In this document: positions 46,501 through 53,760 of the stretch, piece after piece | Layout of the letters: every line of letters begins with the position of its first letter | Numbering within the stretch: the first letter of the stretch is position 1 | Origin: Bacteroidaceae bacterium | GTDB taxonomy: Bacteria; Bacteroidota; Bacteroidia; Bacteroidales; Bacteroidaceae | NCBI GenBank assembly: GCA_017938245.1 | Contig: JAGBBX010000062.1 | Location: 1-64,000, forward strand | Reading direction: 5' to 3' | DNA: 64,000 nucleotides | Notes under the pieces: model-generated | The model's database searches: none | Seen by the model: the letters and a program-made list of their open reading frames with translations, nothing else | Told to the model about the DNA's origin: nothing | Program-made: the position numbers and the translations under genes

Positions 46501-47489
46501 AATTTACAGCAATAGTAGGTAATCCACCGTATCAGGTAATGGACGGAGGTGCTGGAGTTAGTGCAAAACCTGTATATAATTTATTTGTTGATGTTGCGAA
46601 GTTAATTAAACCACGTTCCATTTCTATGATTATGCCGGCTAAATGGTATACAGACGGTAAAGGTTTGGGAGAATTCAGGAACACGATGCTTAATGATAAA
46701 CGTATATCGAAATTGGTAGATTACGAAGATTCTCGTGATTGCTTCTCAAATGTTGATATTGCTGGAGGCGTGTGTTATTTTCTTTGGGATAATGAGCATA
46801 ATGAACAATGTGAATTTACAAGCATTTGTCAAGGCATTAGAAAAACTTCACATCGTATCTTGTCAGCCGATGATTCTTTTATAAGAAGTGTAGATGCTAT
46901 TAGTATAATTGCTAAAATCGCAGAGCGAACAACTGAGTTTTATAGTTCAAGGGTTAGAACACAAAAACCATTTGGATTACGAACTTACGTTACTCCATTG
47001 GAACATGGCGATATTATTTTGAAATACAATAAGGGCAAAGGACCATACGAATCGTCTTTAATATCCACAGGTAGAGAAATGATTGCTCAATGGAAAGTTA
47101 CAATTTCGTATCTAACAGCAGAACATGCTGGACAAACAGACAAAGAAGGACGTAAAAGGATTTTGTCTTCATTAGACATTCTAGTGCCTAATGAAATATG
47201 TACAGAAACATACATGGTTGTAGATTCTTTTGACTCAAATGAAGAGGCAACTAATTTATTCTTATATCTTAAGACGCGATTAGTGCGTTTCTTAATAAGT
47301 CAATTAGCTTCGACGCAACACCTCTCAAAGGAAAAATTTGCTTATGTTCCCGTTTTGAACTTTACAAGTTCTTCAGATATTGATTGGAGTAAGTCTGTAG
47401 CAGAGATTGATAAACAACTCTATGAGAAATACGGCCTTGAACAGTCAGAGATTGATTTTATTGAGTCCAAAATAAAACCAATGGAATAG
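43533..47489 (+). CDS. Single-chain nuclease-helicase-methyltransferase (Eco57I/type ISP-like)
   Basis: A 1318-residue multidomain protein. The N-terminal 90 residues (LIYVFRINDKAHAGCLKVGEAT) look like a GIY-YIG/T5orf172-type domain. A superfamily 2 helicase follows, with AKMRFGKT (177-184), DEAH (287-290), LSGTP (about 316) and a C-terminal lobe to about 570. A Lys/Glu-rich linker (about 690-725) leads to an Eco57I-type N6-adenine methyltransferase with ILEINSKSGLYPLY as motif I (about 874) and NPPY (about 997). The last 280 residues are a likely target-recognition part. It could translocate, modify and cut DNA. Confidence 0.75.
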   Translation: MAKFVSSLKAKLIYVFRINDKAHAGCLKVGEATLSDEENLWGLSPSSHQLNVAAKKRINQYTQTAGIVYELLYTELSIFTRGGAIMSLTDGEVHKVLERSGIKKKIFDTENKANEWFITDLETVKNAIHAAKEGRMSLSATEVSTERSPIIFRPEQRDAIDKTKKQFKKSNQMLWNAKMRFGKTLSGLQVVKEMDFGRTLILTHRPVVDAGWFEDFSKIFYDTPKYRYGSKNNGENHASLERLVARDGVHYVYFASMQDLRGSSLVGGNFDKNHQVFATPWDLIIVDEAHEGTKTELGEAVMKELTKEQTKILRLSGTPFNLFDDYKEDEIYTWDYVMEQRAKAEWDLTHFGDPNPYAGLPRLNIYTYDLNKLLEGYGDSELAFNFREFFRVDDLGEFVHKKDVSSFLNLICKKDEDSNYPYSTEEYRDNFRHSLWIVPGVKAAKALSAMLQSHTVFSQFQVVNVAGEGDEDQERDDALELVNKAIGDKPEETYTITLSCGRLTTGVSVKAWTAVFMLAGSFSTAASSYMQTIFRVQTPATIGGKVKEECFVFDFAPDRTLKVIAETAKISAKAGKTTSDDRKAVGDFINFCPIIAYEGSKMKAYDVPNMLQQLKKVYVERVVRNGFEDGYLYNDDLMRLDSLELQEFAKLKKIIGSTKAMPKSGEIDINNQGFTQEEHEQLEKAEEKKRKKKELSEEDKRLLEEKAEKRKNRDIAVSILRGISIRMPLMIYGADLTDESKEITLDNFTSLIDDGSWDEFMPKGVTKEIFEQFKKYYDPEVFCSAGKRIRAMAKAADALDIEDRIERITAIFNTFRNPDKETVLTPWRVVNMHLGDCLGGWVFFDDTKEKPLLTPRFVDNGEVTKEVFTSNARILEINSKSGLYPLYMAYSIYRARLAEKLDDADTMENTPERHLKVWEAVLRENIFVLCKTQMAKSITRRTLRGFRQIKVNTRYYEDLINQISHKTAKFVSQMRQGKNYWKANEDNDMKFTAIVGNPPYQVMDGGAGVSAKPVYNLFVDVAKLIKPRSISMIMPAKWYTDGKGLGEFRNTMLNDKRISKLVDYEDSRDCFSNVDIAGGVCYFLWDNEHNEQCEFTSICQGIRKTSHRILSADDSFIRSVDAISIIAKIAERTTEFYSSRVRTQKPFGLRTYVTPLEHGDIILKYNKGKGPYESSLISTGREMIAQWKVTISYLTAEHAGQTDKEGRKRILSSLDILVPNEICTETYMVVDSFDSNEEATNLFLYLKTRLVRFLISQLASTQHLSKEKFAYVPVLNFTSSSDIDWSKSVAEIDKQLYEKYGLEQSEIDFIESKIKPME

Positions 47490-47540
47490 AAAATATAATT
47501 ACTTATCATACTCAAAAAATACGTATAAAATTAGTAAAAC

Positions 47541-48353
47541 ATGGCACTTTTTTCAGAACGATATGGTTACCTAAGTCCAAGAACGGTTATTATTAGAGAA
47601 CAAATAACAGAACAAATACAAAATAGCATCTATAACTGGATAACAAAGGTCTATAATGAGAATTGCTATTCACCAGATTTTGATTTTCGTGCATTAGAAC
47701 ACTATATATGGGTGTATTTTTTAGATCAAAGGATAGATGAATATAAAAGACAAAATGATATCATCAGGCGCTATATTCTTAACGAGAAATTTGTTTGGTT
47801 TAGAAAATTGGATTTAATTGAGGTTGTATATGAACAATTAGTAAAAATGTCTCCAAAGATTCAAATTTTTACTGAGTACTTAAATAACGAGTTTGAAAGG
47901 CATAATTTTGCATATAGATTAGTTGATGGTCGCATTGTTGAAATAACAAGCGAAGAAGAGATAAAGGCTGTCGAACAAGCATTAATAACCCCAATAGATG
48001 GAGTAAGAACACATTTACAAACAGCGTTAAAGCATCTTTCGGCGTCTCAAAATGAACCAGATTACCGAAATTCAATAAAGGAATCTATTTCAGCTGTGGA
48101 ATGTTATTGTCGAACTATAATAGGAGAGAACTCGCTTGGCAAAGCATTAAACAAGATGGAAGCAAATGGCATTACTCTGAACACCACCCTAAAAAGTGCA
48201 TTTGAAAAACTGTATGGATATACAAATAACCCAGATACAGGAATACGGCATGCTTTAATAGATGATACAAACATTCCAACATCAGCTGAAGCGACATATA
48301 TGTTAGTAACCTGTAGTGCTTTTATTAACTATCTAAATACAAAGAATATTTAG
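47541..48353 (+). CDS. AbiJ N-terminal-domain-4 protein with HEPN-like C-terminus
   Basis: A 270-residue protein starting MALFSERYGY, the opening of the AbiJ NTD4 family. The C-terminal half (SISAVECYCRTIIG, GIRHALIDD, AEATYMLVTCSAFINYL) is of HEPN/abortive-infection type. It starts 51 bp after the helicase-methyltransferase gene and is probably in the same transcript. It would be the toxic arm of the cassette. Base composition is AT-rich compared with the structural genes, as for the other cassette genes. Confidence 0.7.
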   Translation: MALFSERYGYLSPRTVIIREQITEQIQNSIYNWITKVYNENCYSPDFDFRALEHYIWVYFLDQRIDEYKRQNDIIRRYILNEKFVWFRKLDLIEVVYEQLVKMSPKIQIFTEYLNNEFERHNFAYRLVDGRIVEITSEEEIKAVEQALITPIDGVRTHLQTALKHLSASQNEPDYRNSIKESISAVECYCRTIIGENSLGKALNKMEANGITLNTTLKSAFEKLYGYTNNPDTGIRHALIDDTNIPTSAEATYMLVTCSAFINYLNTKNI

Positions 48354-48494
48354 TAGTATATACGTCTTTGGTATTCGTATTACTTTTATGATATCTTTTA
48401 CAAATAAAACGTCTGACAACATAAAAGATTATTGTCAAGAATGGTTGCACATTAACGGCAATACTTTTTTCAAAGGGATATATAACATCGCTTT

Positions 48495-48524
48495 TTGCGT
48501 GTTAAACTTATTTCGATAAATTCG
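48495..48524 (+). promoter_or_regulatory. Host-type promoter of the RNA after the restriction cassette
   Basis: TTG (48495-48497), 19 bp, TAAATTCG (48517-48524). Confidence 0.6.
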
Positions 48525-48530
48525 CAACAG

Positions 48531-48596
48531 AGGTTCTGGCACCTTATGGAGATACGCTCCGCGCCCCGACGCAATTTTGCGTTGGGGCTTTATTTT
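48531..48596 (+). ncRNA. Short RNA with terminator after the restriction/AbiJ cassette
   Basis: About 66 nt ending in GCCCCGACGC-loop-GCGTTGGGGC (48563-48588) and TTTATTTT. GGAG and CTCC in the middle can form a small second hairpin. It does not resemble the two AbiF-linked RNAs. Confidence 0.55.
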
Positions 48597-48695
48597 ATGT
48601 CTCCCTCTTCAGGCTTCTAACAGCCGATGTGCAATGTGCCACTGCTTGCATTTAAGGCATTGGTGATTAAAATGCACTGCAATGCTTTCGGTTAC

Positions 48696-48893
48696 GGCTT
48701 TTTTCGGTGCGAAGGTTGCAACACACGGATATTCACAAGGACAGGCAGAGTGATAAGGAATAATTGAAAATTCTTTGTCGCTCTTTTTTTTGTCGCTTTA
48801 CCAAACAATTTCTTGTAGCCCGTCGGGTAAATTTTTCCTATAATCCTTGTGAGGTTATATCCTTACCGTGTTGCCCTTGTATGCACATAAAAA
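48696..48893 (+). ncRNA. Structured leader before the small-protein operon, copy B
   Basis: GCGAAGGT (48709), CACAAGGACA (48734), TCCTTGTG (48844) and GCACATAAAAA (48883) correspond to the blocks before ardA. Here CACAAGGA and TCCTTGTG pair perfectly over 8 bases, and the flanking GGCAGAGTGATAAGG-like and CCTTACC-like segments partly pair. The operon start is 60 bases downstream. Confidence 0.6.
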
Positions 48894-48952
48894 ATCTCGA
48901 TAAGCGAAAGCGCAGTGCATAAACATTAATCATCAATTAAAAGCATACAGTT

Positions 48953-49201
48953 ATGACACATTCAGTTCACACATCGGCTTACAAGTTATTGCCTTTTGAA
49001 GAGGGTGGCAATAGAAGAAAAAATCTCTCCAGCTCTTGCGATTGCATAAGCACGTTTCAAGTTGAGGTTGAAGATTTTGATAATGAAATTTTCGTTTTGT
49101 CGGTTGAGGCACACGACAAAGAAGAAGCAAGCAGAATTGCCGAGCGTATCTGCGGAGAGTCTGAAATTTCAGTTTACAATATGTTGGTTTATTCATTTTA
49201 A
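48953..49201 (+). CDS. DpnD/PcfM-like small protein
   Basis: An 82-residue protein. TFQVEVEDFDNEIFVLSVEAHDKEEASRIAERI has the beta-beta-alpha form of the DpnD/PcfM family found on mobile elements. It is the first gene of a four-gene operon behind the shared leader. Confidence 0.55.
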   Translation: MTHSVHTSAYKLLPFEEGGNRRKNLSSSCDCISTFQVEVEDFDNEIFVLSVEAHDKEEASRIAERICGESEISVYNMLVYSF

Positions 49202-49213
49202 TTTTTTGATAGT

Positions 49214-49447
49214 ATGAAAGCAATTAAGTCAAAGAGAGTTATCACAGCCGAGAAGAAAGGCAGAGTTTGGAAAGTCTATGTAAAAAATCCTAACAAGACA
49301 GAGAGTGCAGTTTGCCACACTAAAGAGCCATTGAAAGCATTGCGATATGCTTTTCACCTAAAGGCAAAATTTGGTTTGAATATCGGTGCAAATTTCGTTG
49401 ATAGGTTAATACACGAACATAACACACTTAAAAATGTAGCAGTATGA
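49214..49447 (+). CDS. Small phage protein
   Basis: A 77-residue basic protein (MKAIKSKRVITAEKKG) with predicted strands and a helix. It overlaps the next gene by 4 bases. Function unknown. Confidence 0.6.
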   Translation: MKAIKSKRVITAEKKGRVWKVYVKNPNKTESAVCHTKEPLKALRYAFHLKAKFGLNIGANFVDRLIHEHNTLKNVAV

Positions 49448-49674
49448 AAGATTTTAGCAAATTCACAGATGAAGAGTTAAACAGAATGTTCCACGCAGCA
49501 GTTACAATTAAGGACACTATGCAGAAACATTTTGAATGGAAAAGTTTGGTAGATGAAAGCGATGTTTACCGCGAGTGCCTAAATCTGCAAATAGGGATAA
49601 TGAATGAAGAGAAAAAAAGGTTATTAGAACACGAATTTAACAGCGAAGAGAATGAAAGTCTATCAAATCATTGA
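49444..49674 (+). CDS. Small phage protein
   Basis: A 76-residue acidic helical protein (MKDFSKFTDEELNRMFH). It overlaps both neighbours (4 and 23 bases), so it is translated as part of the operon. Function unknown. Confidence 0.6.
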   Translation: MKDFSKFTDEELNRMFHAAVTIKDTMQKHFEWKSLVDESDVYRECLNLQIGIMNEEKKRLLEHEFNSEENESLSNH

Positions 49675-49918
49675 AAAGCATTTTGCCGTAGAGAAAAACA
49701 TTGATATGTTGCTATCGACAAGCCCGTTTGCCACGCATACATTTACATCAATGAAAAGGGCAGTTGAAAAATTGGATAGGATTATTTGCTTTCGTATGTT
49801 TCAGCAAAGAGAAGTCTATAATCCCATTACTGCAAATCTGCCGAATGTTTCACATTCGTATGTAGCACACGGGAAAATTCGCAAGGTGCTATATATACAG
49901 CAGTTTGAAAGCGAATAG
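49652..49918 (+). CDS. Small phage protein
   Basis: An 88-residue protein (MKVYQIIEKHFAVEKN) that is the last gene of the small-protein operon. No family is recognised. Confidence 0.6.
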   Translation: MKVYQIIEKHFAVEKNIDMLLSTSPFATHTFTSMKRAVEKLDRIICFRMFQQREVYNPITANLPNVSHSYVAHGKIRKVLYIQQFESE

Positions 49919-49946
49919 AAATGCACAGCACCCGGCTTTGGGTGCT

Positions 49947-49981
49947 GTCTTTTGTGCAACCTTGTTTGTCGGCTACCTTTG
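49947..49981 (+). promoter_or_regulatory. Phage promoter P4
   Basis: GTCTTTTG begins at 49947 and TACCTTTG at 49974, 27 bases apart. TTGTTTGTCGGC (49962-49973) and GCCGGCAAACAA (49981-49992) form a near-perfect 12-bp inverted repeat that encloses the box. The ATG at 50002 is 20 bases downstream. Confidence 0.8.
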
Positions 49982-50001
49982 CCGGCAAACAATATGGCCT
50001 T

Positions 50002-51075
50002 ATGGAACTCAAACTTGACACTTATGTACCGCAGTCGGTGATGTTCTCGTCGGAGATAAGCACCCTTGTGTATTCTACCGACTTGGAGAAGATTGTCGTT
50101 GAAATATATATACCAAGTGCAAACTACGCACATTTGCTTAATACCACTCTTTATGCCATTGACGGAAAGGTAACACTTTATGATGTAAAGGAATTGGTGG
50201 AGCAGTATATGCGTGATAAGAAGATTGCATACCTCGAATTTGGCGTAGAGGTTTATAATGAGGGTGGGGAAGTTGTTATTATTACCGCTTTCAAGGTGTT
50301 GTTCTGCTCCTTCAAGCCCACTTTGTCCGCTACTACATACACACGGTTTAACTTCCTGACATCGCAACGGGCAAAACTGTTGGATTTCTTTGTCTGCTAT
50401 GAAGATGATTTATTGTATTATGCCGAATATGGGGAAGATACAAGTTATACATTGACCTTTGTATATACGACAAAGGGCGGCGAGACGCTGACCGAGCAGA
50501 GGTATTTTAATAGTTCGGCCACTAAAACAGGAATACATAGTGTGTATTTTGACTTTTTCGAGTATTACAGCACATATCAAGATGAAAAAGGGGCACTCCT
50601 GAAGGCGATTACCTGCAAGATGAAAAATAGAATGTTTACCTATTATCTTACAGAGAAGGCTCCCGACTTGTATTTCAGGTTCTACAATGCTTTCAATCAT
50701 AGGGATTTTATTCCGCTTTACGGCAAGACAACAACAAAGATGAAAACACAGAAGAGTGAGGCGGTATGTGGTGGCGAGACTGCTTATTATGATTGCAATA
50801 GTGAGAAGTTATACGAATTTGAGTCGGAACGATTGACACCGGATATGATGCAGTGGCTGGAGGAACTATTGACATCGCATTATGTAACAAAGAACGGAAG
50901 TGCATCTTCAAAGGTGCTGATTACGGATTATACATTCGAGGTGGCAGACGATGATACGGAAAAGTACATCGCAAAATTCACTTGGAAATATGCAGATAAC
51001 AGGCTGACACTTGAAAAGCCTTACGAAGGAAATGCAAAAGTATTTACCCAACAATTCAAAGATACATTCCAATAA
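50002..51075 (+). CDS. Phage structural protein, tail-type
   Basis: A 357-residue protein starting MELKLDTYVPQSVMF. The start at 50002 fits the promoter, and the frame further left runs through the promoter palindrome. The protein is beta-rich with no catalytic motif and has the look of a virion component. It overlaps the next gene by one base. The exact role is not recognised. Confidence 0.65.
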   Translation: MELKLDTYVPQSVMFSSEISTLVYSTDLEKIVVEIYIPSANYAHLLNTTLYAIDGKVTLYDVKELVEQYMRDKKIAYLEFGVEVYNEGGEVVIITAFKVLFCSFKPTLSATTYTRFNFLTSQRAKLLDFFVCYEDDLLYYAEYGEDTSYTLTFVYTTKGGETLTEQRYFNSSATKTGIHSVYFDFFEYYSTYQDEKGALLKAITCKMKNRMFTYYLTEKAPDLYFRFYNAFNHRDFIPLYGKTTTKMKTQKSEAVCGGETAYYDCNSEKLYEFESERLTPDMMQWLEELLTSHYVTKNGSASSKVLITDYTFEVADDDTEKYIAKFTWKYADNRLTLEKPYEGNAKVFTQQFKDTFQ

Positions 51076-51308
51076 TGGCAAAGGCAATACATATTTCAAC
51101 ACTCCGCAAGATGTTGCAGGCAGGCGACCCTGTGGATATTTCTCTATGGAAAAGCAACGGTGAAATACTGCATTATCGCAATGCAGTGCCACTGCGGTAC
51201 GATTTCTACAAAGGCACTCGCCGTATTAAACTGCTCGATAGCCGGGAAATACGCACCGTGCGCGATGTTTGCATTTTTGAGATAAATGGTATGGAAGTTT
51301 TCTTGTAA
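51075..51308 (+). CDS. Small phage protein
   Basis: A 77-residue protein (MAKAIHISTLRKML) with strands SNGEILHYRNAVPLRYDFYKGTRRIKLLDSREIR. It starts on the stop codon of the previous gene. Function unknown. Confidence 0.6.
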   Translation: MAKAIHISTLRKMLQAGDPVDISLWKSNGEILHYRNAVPLRYDFYKGTRRIKLLDSREIRTVRDVCIFEINGMEVFL

Positions 51309-51313
51309 TCTAT

Positions 51314-51410
51314 TATATTTGCACAACAAATATGGGTGTGAGTGCTTAAAAGGCGCGAGAGATCAAGCTGCACCGCCCTTAAGCTGGAGATTATATCTCC
51401 GGCTTTTTTT
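51314..51410 (+). ncRNA. Short promoter-RNA-terminator unit before the portal gene
   Basis: TATATTTG (51314-51321) is followed by about 83 nt with an inner stem (AAGGCG with CGCCCTT) and a terminator GCTGGAGAT-loop-ATCTCCGGC plus T7 (51383-51410). No clear -33 box is present. It ends 2 bases before promoter P5. Confidence 0.5.
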
Positions 51411-51412
51411 CT

Positions 51413-51447
51413 GTCTTTTACCGCACCTTATATGCTCCATAATTTTG
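51413..51447 (+). promoter_or_regulatory. Phage promoter P5 (portal)
   Basis: GTCTTTTA begins at 51413 and TAATTTTG at 51440, 27 bases apart. CTCCATAAT (51435-51443) and ATTATGGAG (51464-51472) are a perfect 9-bp inverted repeat, and the right arm contains the ATG at 51467. Confidence 0.85.
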
Positions 51448-51466
51448 CTGCAAAACAAGCAAGATT

Positions 51467-52786
51467 ATGGAGTTTCTTAATTTCAACAGCGTTGAGCTGT
51501 TACCCAATGCAAAGGCAAGTGCAGCCTTTATGGTGGATAGCGGAAAGGTATTCCGTGAGGACACCGACATTGCACCCGTTGTCATCAGCGAGTCGCTATC
51601 TTATATGCCGTGGGGTGCGGACAATCAAATGCCCTTCGATATTCTCAATCTCATTGAGAGCGACGAGACACTATCCACCTGTCAGATGTTCAATGCCGAG
51701 GTGTGCTATGGCAGTGGGCTTATATATAACACCGACAAATCCACAGTAAAGACAAGGGAGCAGGTCGATGATTTCTTTCTCGAAAACAATATTGCCGGCT
51801 ACTATCTTGGAGTCTGTCAAGACTTCAAGCACTTTGCTTTCTGCGTGTCGGTGATAATACTGAATGCAGAGGGCAATAAGGTTGTGCGCCTTGCAAGAAA
51901 AGAGGCCTGTTACTGCCGCTTCACCCCGGCCAACAAGCAGGGGAAAATTGAAAAGGTACTCTATGCAAATTGGCGTGGTACGGTGCAGAAAGAGGATATA
52001 GAGGTAATAACACTGCTCGACACCGCTTCGCCGTGGACGGACTTGCAGGAGAGGCTGGCAAGGAAAGAGAAGACACGCAAATTCGCTATCGTTACCCGTG
52101 TGCCTACTCCCGACAGCACATATTACCCCATACCGTACTATGCAGCTCTGTTCAAAGGGAAGTGGTACAATATCAAATCCCTTATAGGTATGGCAAAGGA
52201 AGCGAAACTGAAGAACTCCGCACCCATTAAGTACCACATTGAAATATCCAATAAGTATTGGGAAGGCATATTCAAGGCAGAGGGCATAACAGACCGCCTG
52301 AAGCAGAAAGAGCGTGTAGTGCAGGAGAAGCAGAACATCTTGGACTTCCTTACAGGAGCAGAGAACGCCGGCAAGGCGTGGTTCTCTACTTTCTACACCA
52401 ATCCGAACGGCGACGAACAGCACGATGTTGTGATAACAAAGGTAGATGATGACAAGGAGGGTGGCGACTGGAGTACCGACATTCAGGAGGCCGTGAATAT
52501 GTTCTGCTTTACAATGCGAGTGCATAGCAATCTCGTTGGCTCCGTGCCGGGCAAAGGGCAAAGCAACAACAGCGGTAGCGACAAGCGCGAACTTTACACA
52601 ATAGCCCAAGCCCTGCAGAAGCCTTACCACGATTTGCTTTTCTTGCCACACCGCATAATAATAAAGTTCAACAAGTGGCAAGGTGCAGTTCCTGAATGCC
52701 CCTTTATTATGCTAACCACGCTCGACGAGAACAAAGACGCAAAAGAGGTAAACATAAAAGAGAACAACAATGAAGCTGATAACTAA
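51467..52786 (+). CDS. Phage portal protein
   Basis: A 439-residue protein. SYMPWGADNQMPFDILNLIESDETLS near residues 45-70 and the later GSVPGKGQSNNSGSDKRELYTIAQALQKPY are, as I recall, portal-like features of Bacteroidetes phages. The portal forms the dodecameric DNA channel at one capsid vertex. It follows the terminase after the inserted cassettes and overlaps the next gene by 17 bases. Confidence 0.7.
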   Translation: MEFLNFNSVELLPNAKASAAFMVDSGKVFREDTDIAPVVISESLSYMPWGADNQMPFDILNLIESDETLSTCQMFNAEVCYGSGLIYNTDKSTVKTREQVDDFFLENNIAGYYLGVCQDFKHFAFCVSVIILNAEGNKVVRLARKEACYCRFTPANKQGKIEKVLYANWRGTVQKEDIEVITLLDTASPWTDLQERLARKEKTRKFAIVTRVPTPDSTYYPIPYYAALFKGKWYNIKSLIGMAKEAKLKNSAPIKYHIEISNKYWEGIFKAEGITDRLKQKERVVQEKQNILDFLTGAENAGKAWFSTFYTNPNGDEQHDVVITKVDDDKEGGDWSTDIQEAVNMFCFTMRVHSNLVGSVPGKGQSNNSGSDKRELYTIAQALQKPYHDLLFLPHRIIIKFNKWQGAVPECPFIMLTTLDENKDAKEVNIKENNNEADN

Positions 52787-53582
52787 CGAAACGGAATTGA
52801 GGCGGTACATACCTAATGCCTTTACCACAGTGAAAGGCGAGACACCGCTGTTGCAGAAATTGACACCCTACATCGAGAGTGCAGAGCTTTGGCTGGAGCA
52901 ATACTTTACGGGCGGTGTAATAATGTTCGAGGCGGTGCAGTCATTGGCTACACACATCGTAGTCAATGAAGCAATGCGACAGGCAGTGCCTTCGCTCGAT
53001 CTGGTGCTTACACCAAACGGCTTCGGCATAGTGAGCAACAGCAACATCGCCCCTGCAAGCAAGGAGCGTGTGGAAAGGCTCATCACATCTTTGGAGTCGG
53101 AGCGCGACAATTACATTGAGCAGTTGCTGCCCTTGCTGGTGCAGAACAGCGAGTGGCGAGACACGGAGCAATACTGCTTCTTCGCATCGACACTATTTCC
53201 CAATATCACCCTCGCTACTCTTTGTGGCTACCATAAAGAGAGGTGGAAGCACTATCTTGGGCTGAAGCATCGCGCCTCATTCATCGAGCAGCAGCTCTCC
53301 GAAGAGTATATATCCACAGCACAGATGAACACCCTGCGTAATATACATTTCTTGGGTACGGCTACTCCGGTGCAGAGTATCATCATCAGTGCCTTGCGTA
53401 ATATCGTGGTCGATAGGCTTACAGGTAGCAACAAGGATTACAGCACCACACTGCTTGATATTGTGAACACCCTGCGCTCCCACCCCGAAGAGTTCCCACA
53501 ATGGCACACATCACCCACAGCAGCACTCTTCACACCGCCCACCTTCAAAAATAAAAAAGAGAGTAAAGGATATTGGTTTTAG
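52770..53582 (+). CDS. DUF6712-type phage structural protein
   Basis: A 270-residue helical protein (TELRRYIPNAFTTVKGETPLLQKLTPYIESAELWLEQYF start region) resembling the DUF6712 proteins that follow portal genes in Bacteroidetes phages. A head-tail connector role is plausible. It ends directly at the terminator of a convergent small RNA. Confidence 0.6.
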   Translation: MKLITNETELRRYIPNAFTTVKGETPLLQKLTPYIESAELWLEQYFTGGVIMFEAVQSLATHIVVNEAMRQAVPSLDLVLTPNGFGIVSNSNIAPASKERVERLITSLESERDNYIEQLLPLLVQNSEWRDTEQYCFFASTLFPNITLATLCGYHKERWKHYLGLKHRASFIEQQLSEEYISTAQMNTLRNIHFLGTATPVQSIIISALRNIVVDRLTGSNKDYSTTLLDIVNTLRSHPEEFPQWHTSPTAALFTPPTFKNKKESKGYWF

Positions 53583-53682
53583 AAAAAAAGAGCGGGTTTA
53601 TCCGACAAAGGAATAAACCCGACTGACCCTTTTTAAGTGCAATGTGTAGCGACAAAGGCATACACCGGCACTGTTCTTAAAA
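53583..53682 (-). ncRNA. Small RNA linked to AbiF copy 2
   Basis: On the minus strand, about 100 nt from the expected start to CGGGTTTAT-loop-ATAAACCCG (53593-53621) and a T7 run (53583-53589). The core TTGCACTTAAAA (complement of 53631-53642), preceded by TGCCGG and TCGC blocks, matches the RNA behind AbiF copy 1. It lies downstream of AbiF copy 2 on the same strand. The hairpin can also end the convergent structural operon. Confidence 0.65.
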
Positions 53683-53688
53683 CGTCTG

Positions 53689-53719
53689 CAAAGTTACACT
53701 TGTTTTTGTAATGTGCAAA
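53689..53719 (-). promoter_or_regulatory. Host-type promoter of the RNA linked to AbiF copy 2
   Basis: On the minus strand TTTG (53716-53719), 19 bp, TAACTTTG (53689-53696). Full consensus, located 42 bases after the AbiF stop. Confidence 0.75.
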
Positions 53720-53760
53720 ATAATTTGATGTCTTTTTAATGCAATCGTGCTTCTTTTTTG

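Noticed and set aside
51435..51472. Invertible promoter flanked by inverted repeats
   Set aside because: Known Bacteroides invertible promoters span a hundred bases or more between arms. Here the arms are 20 bases apart and one includes the start codon, and no invertase gene is nearby.
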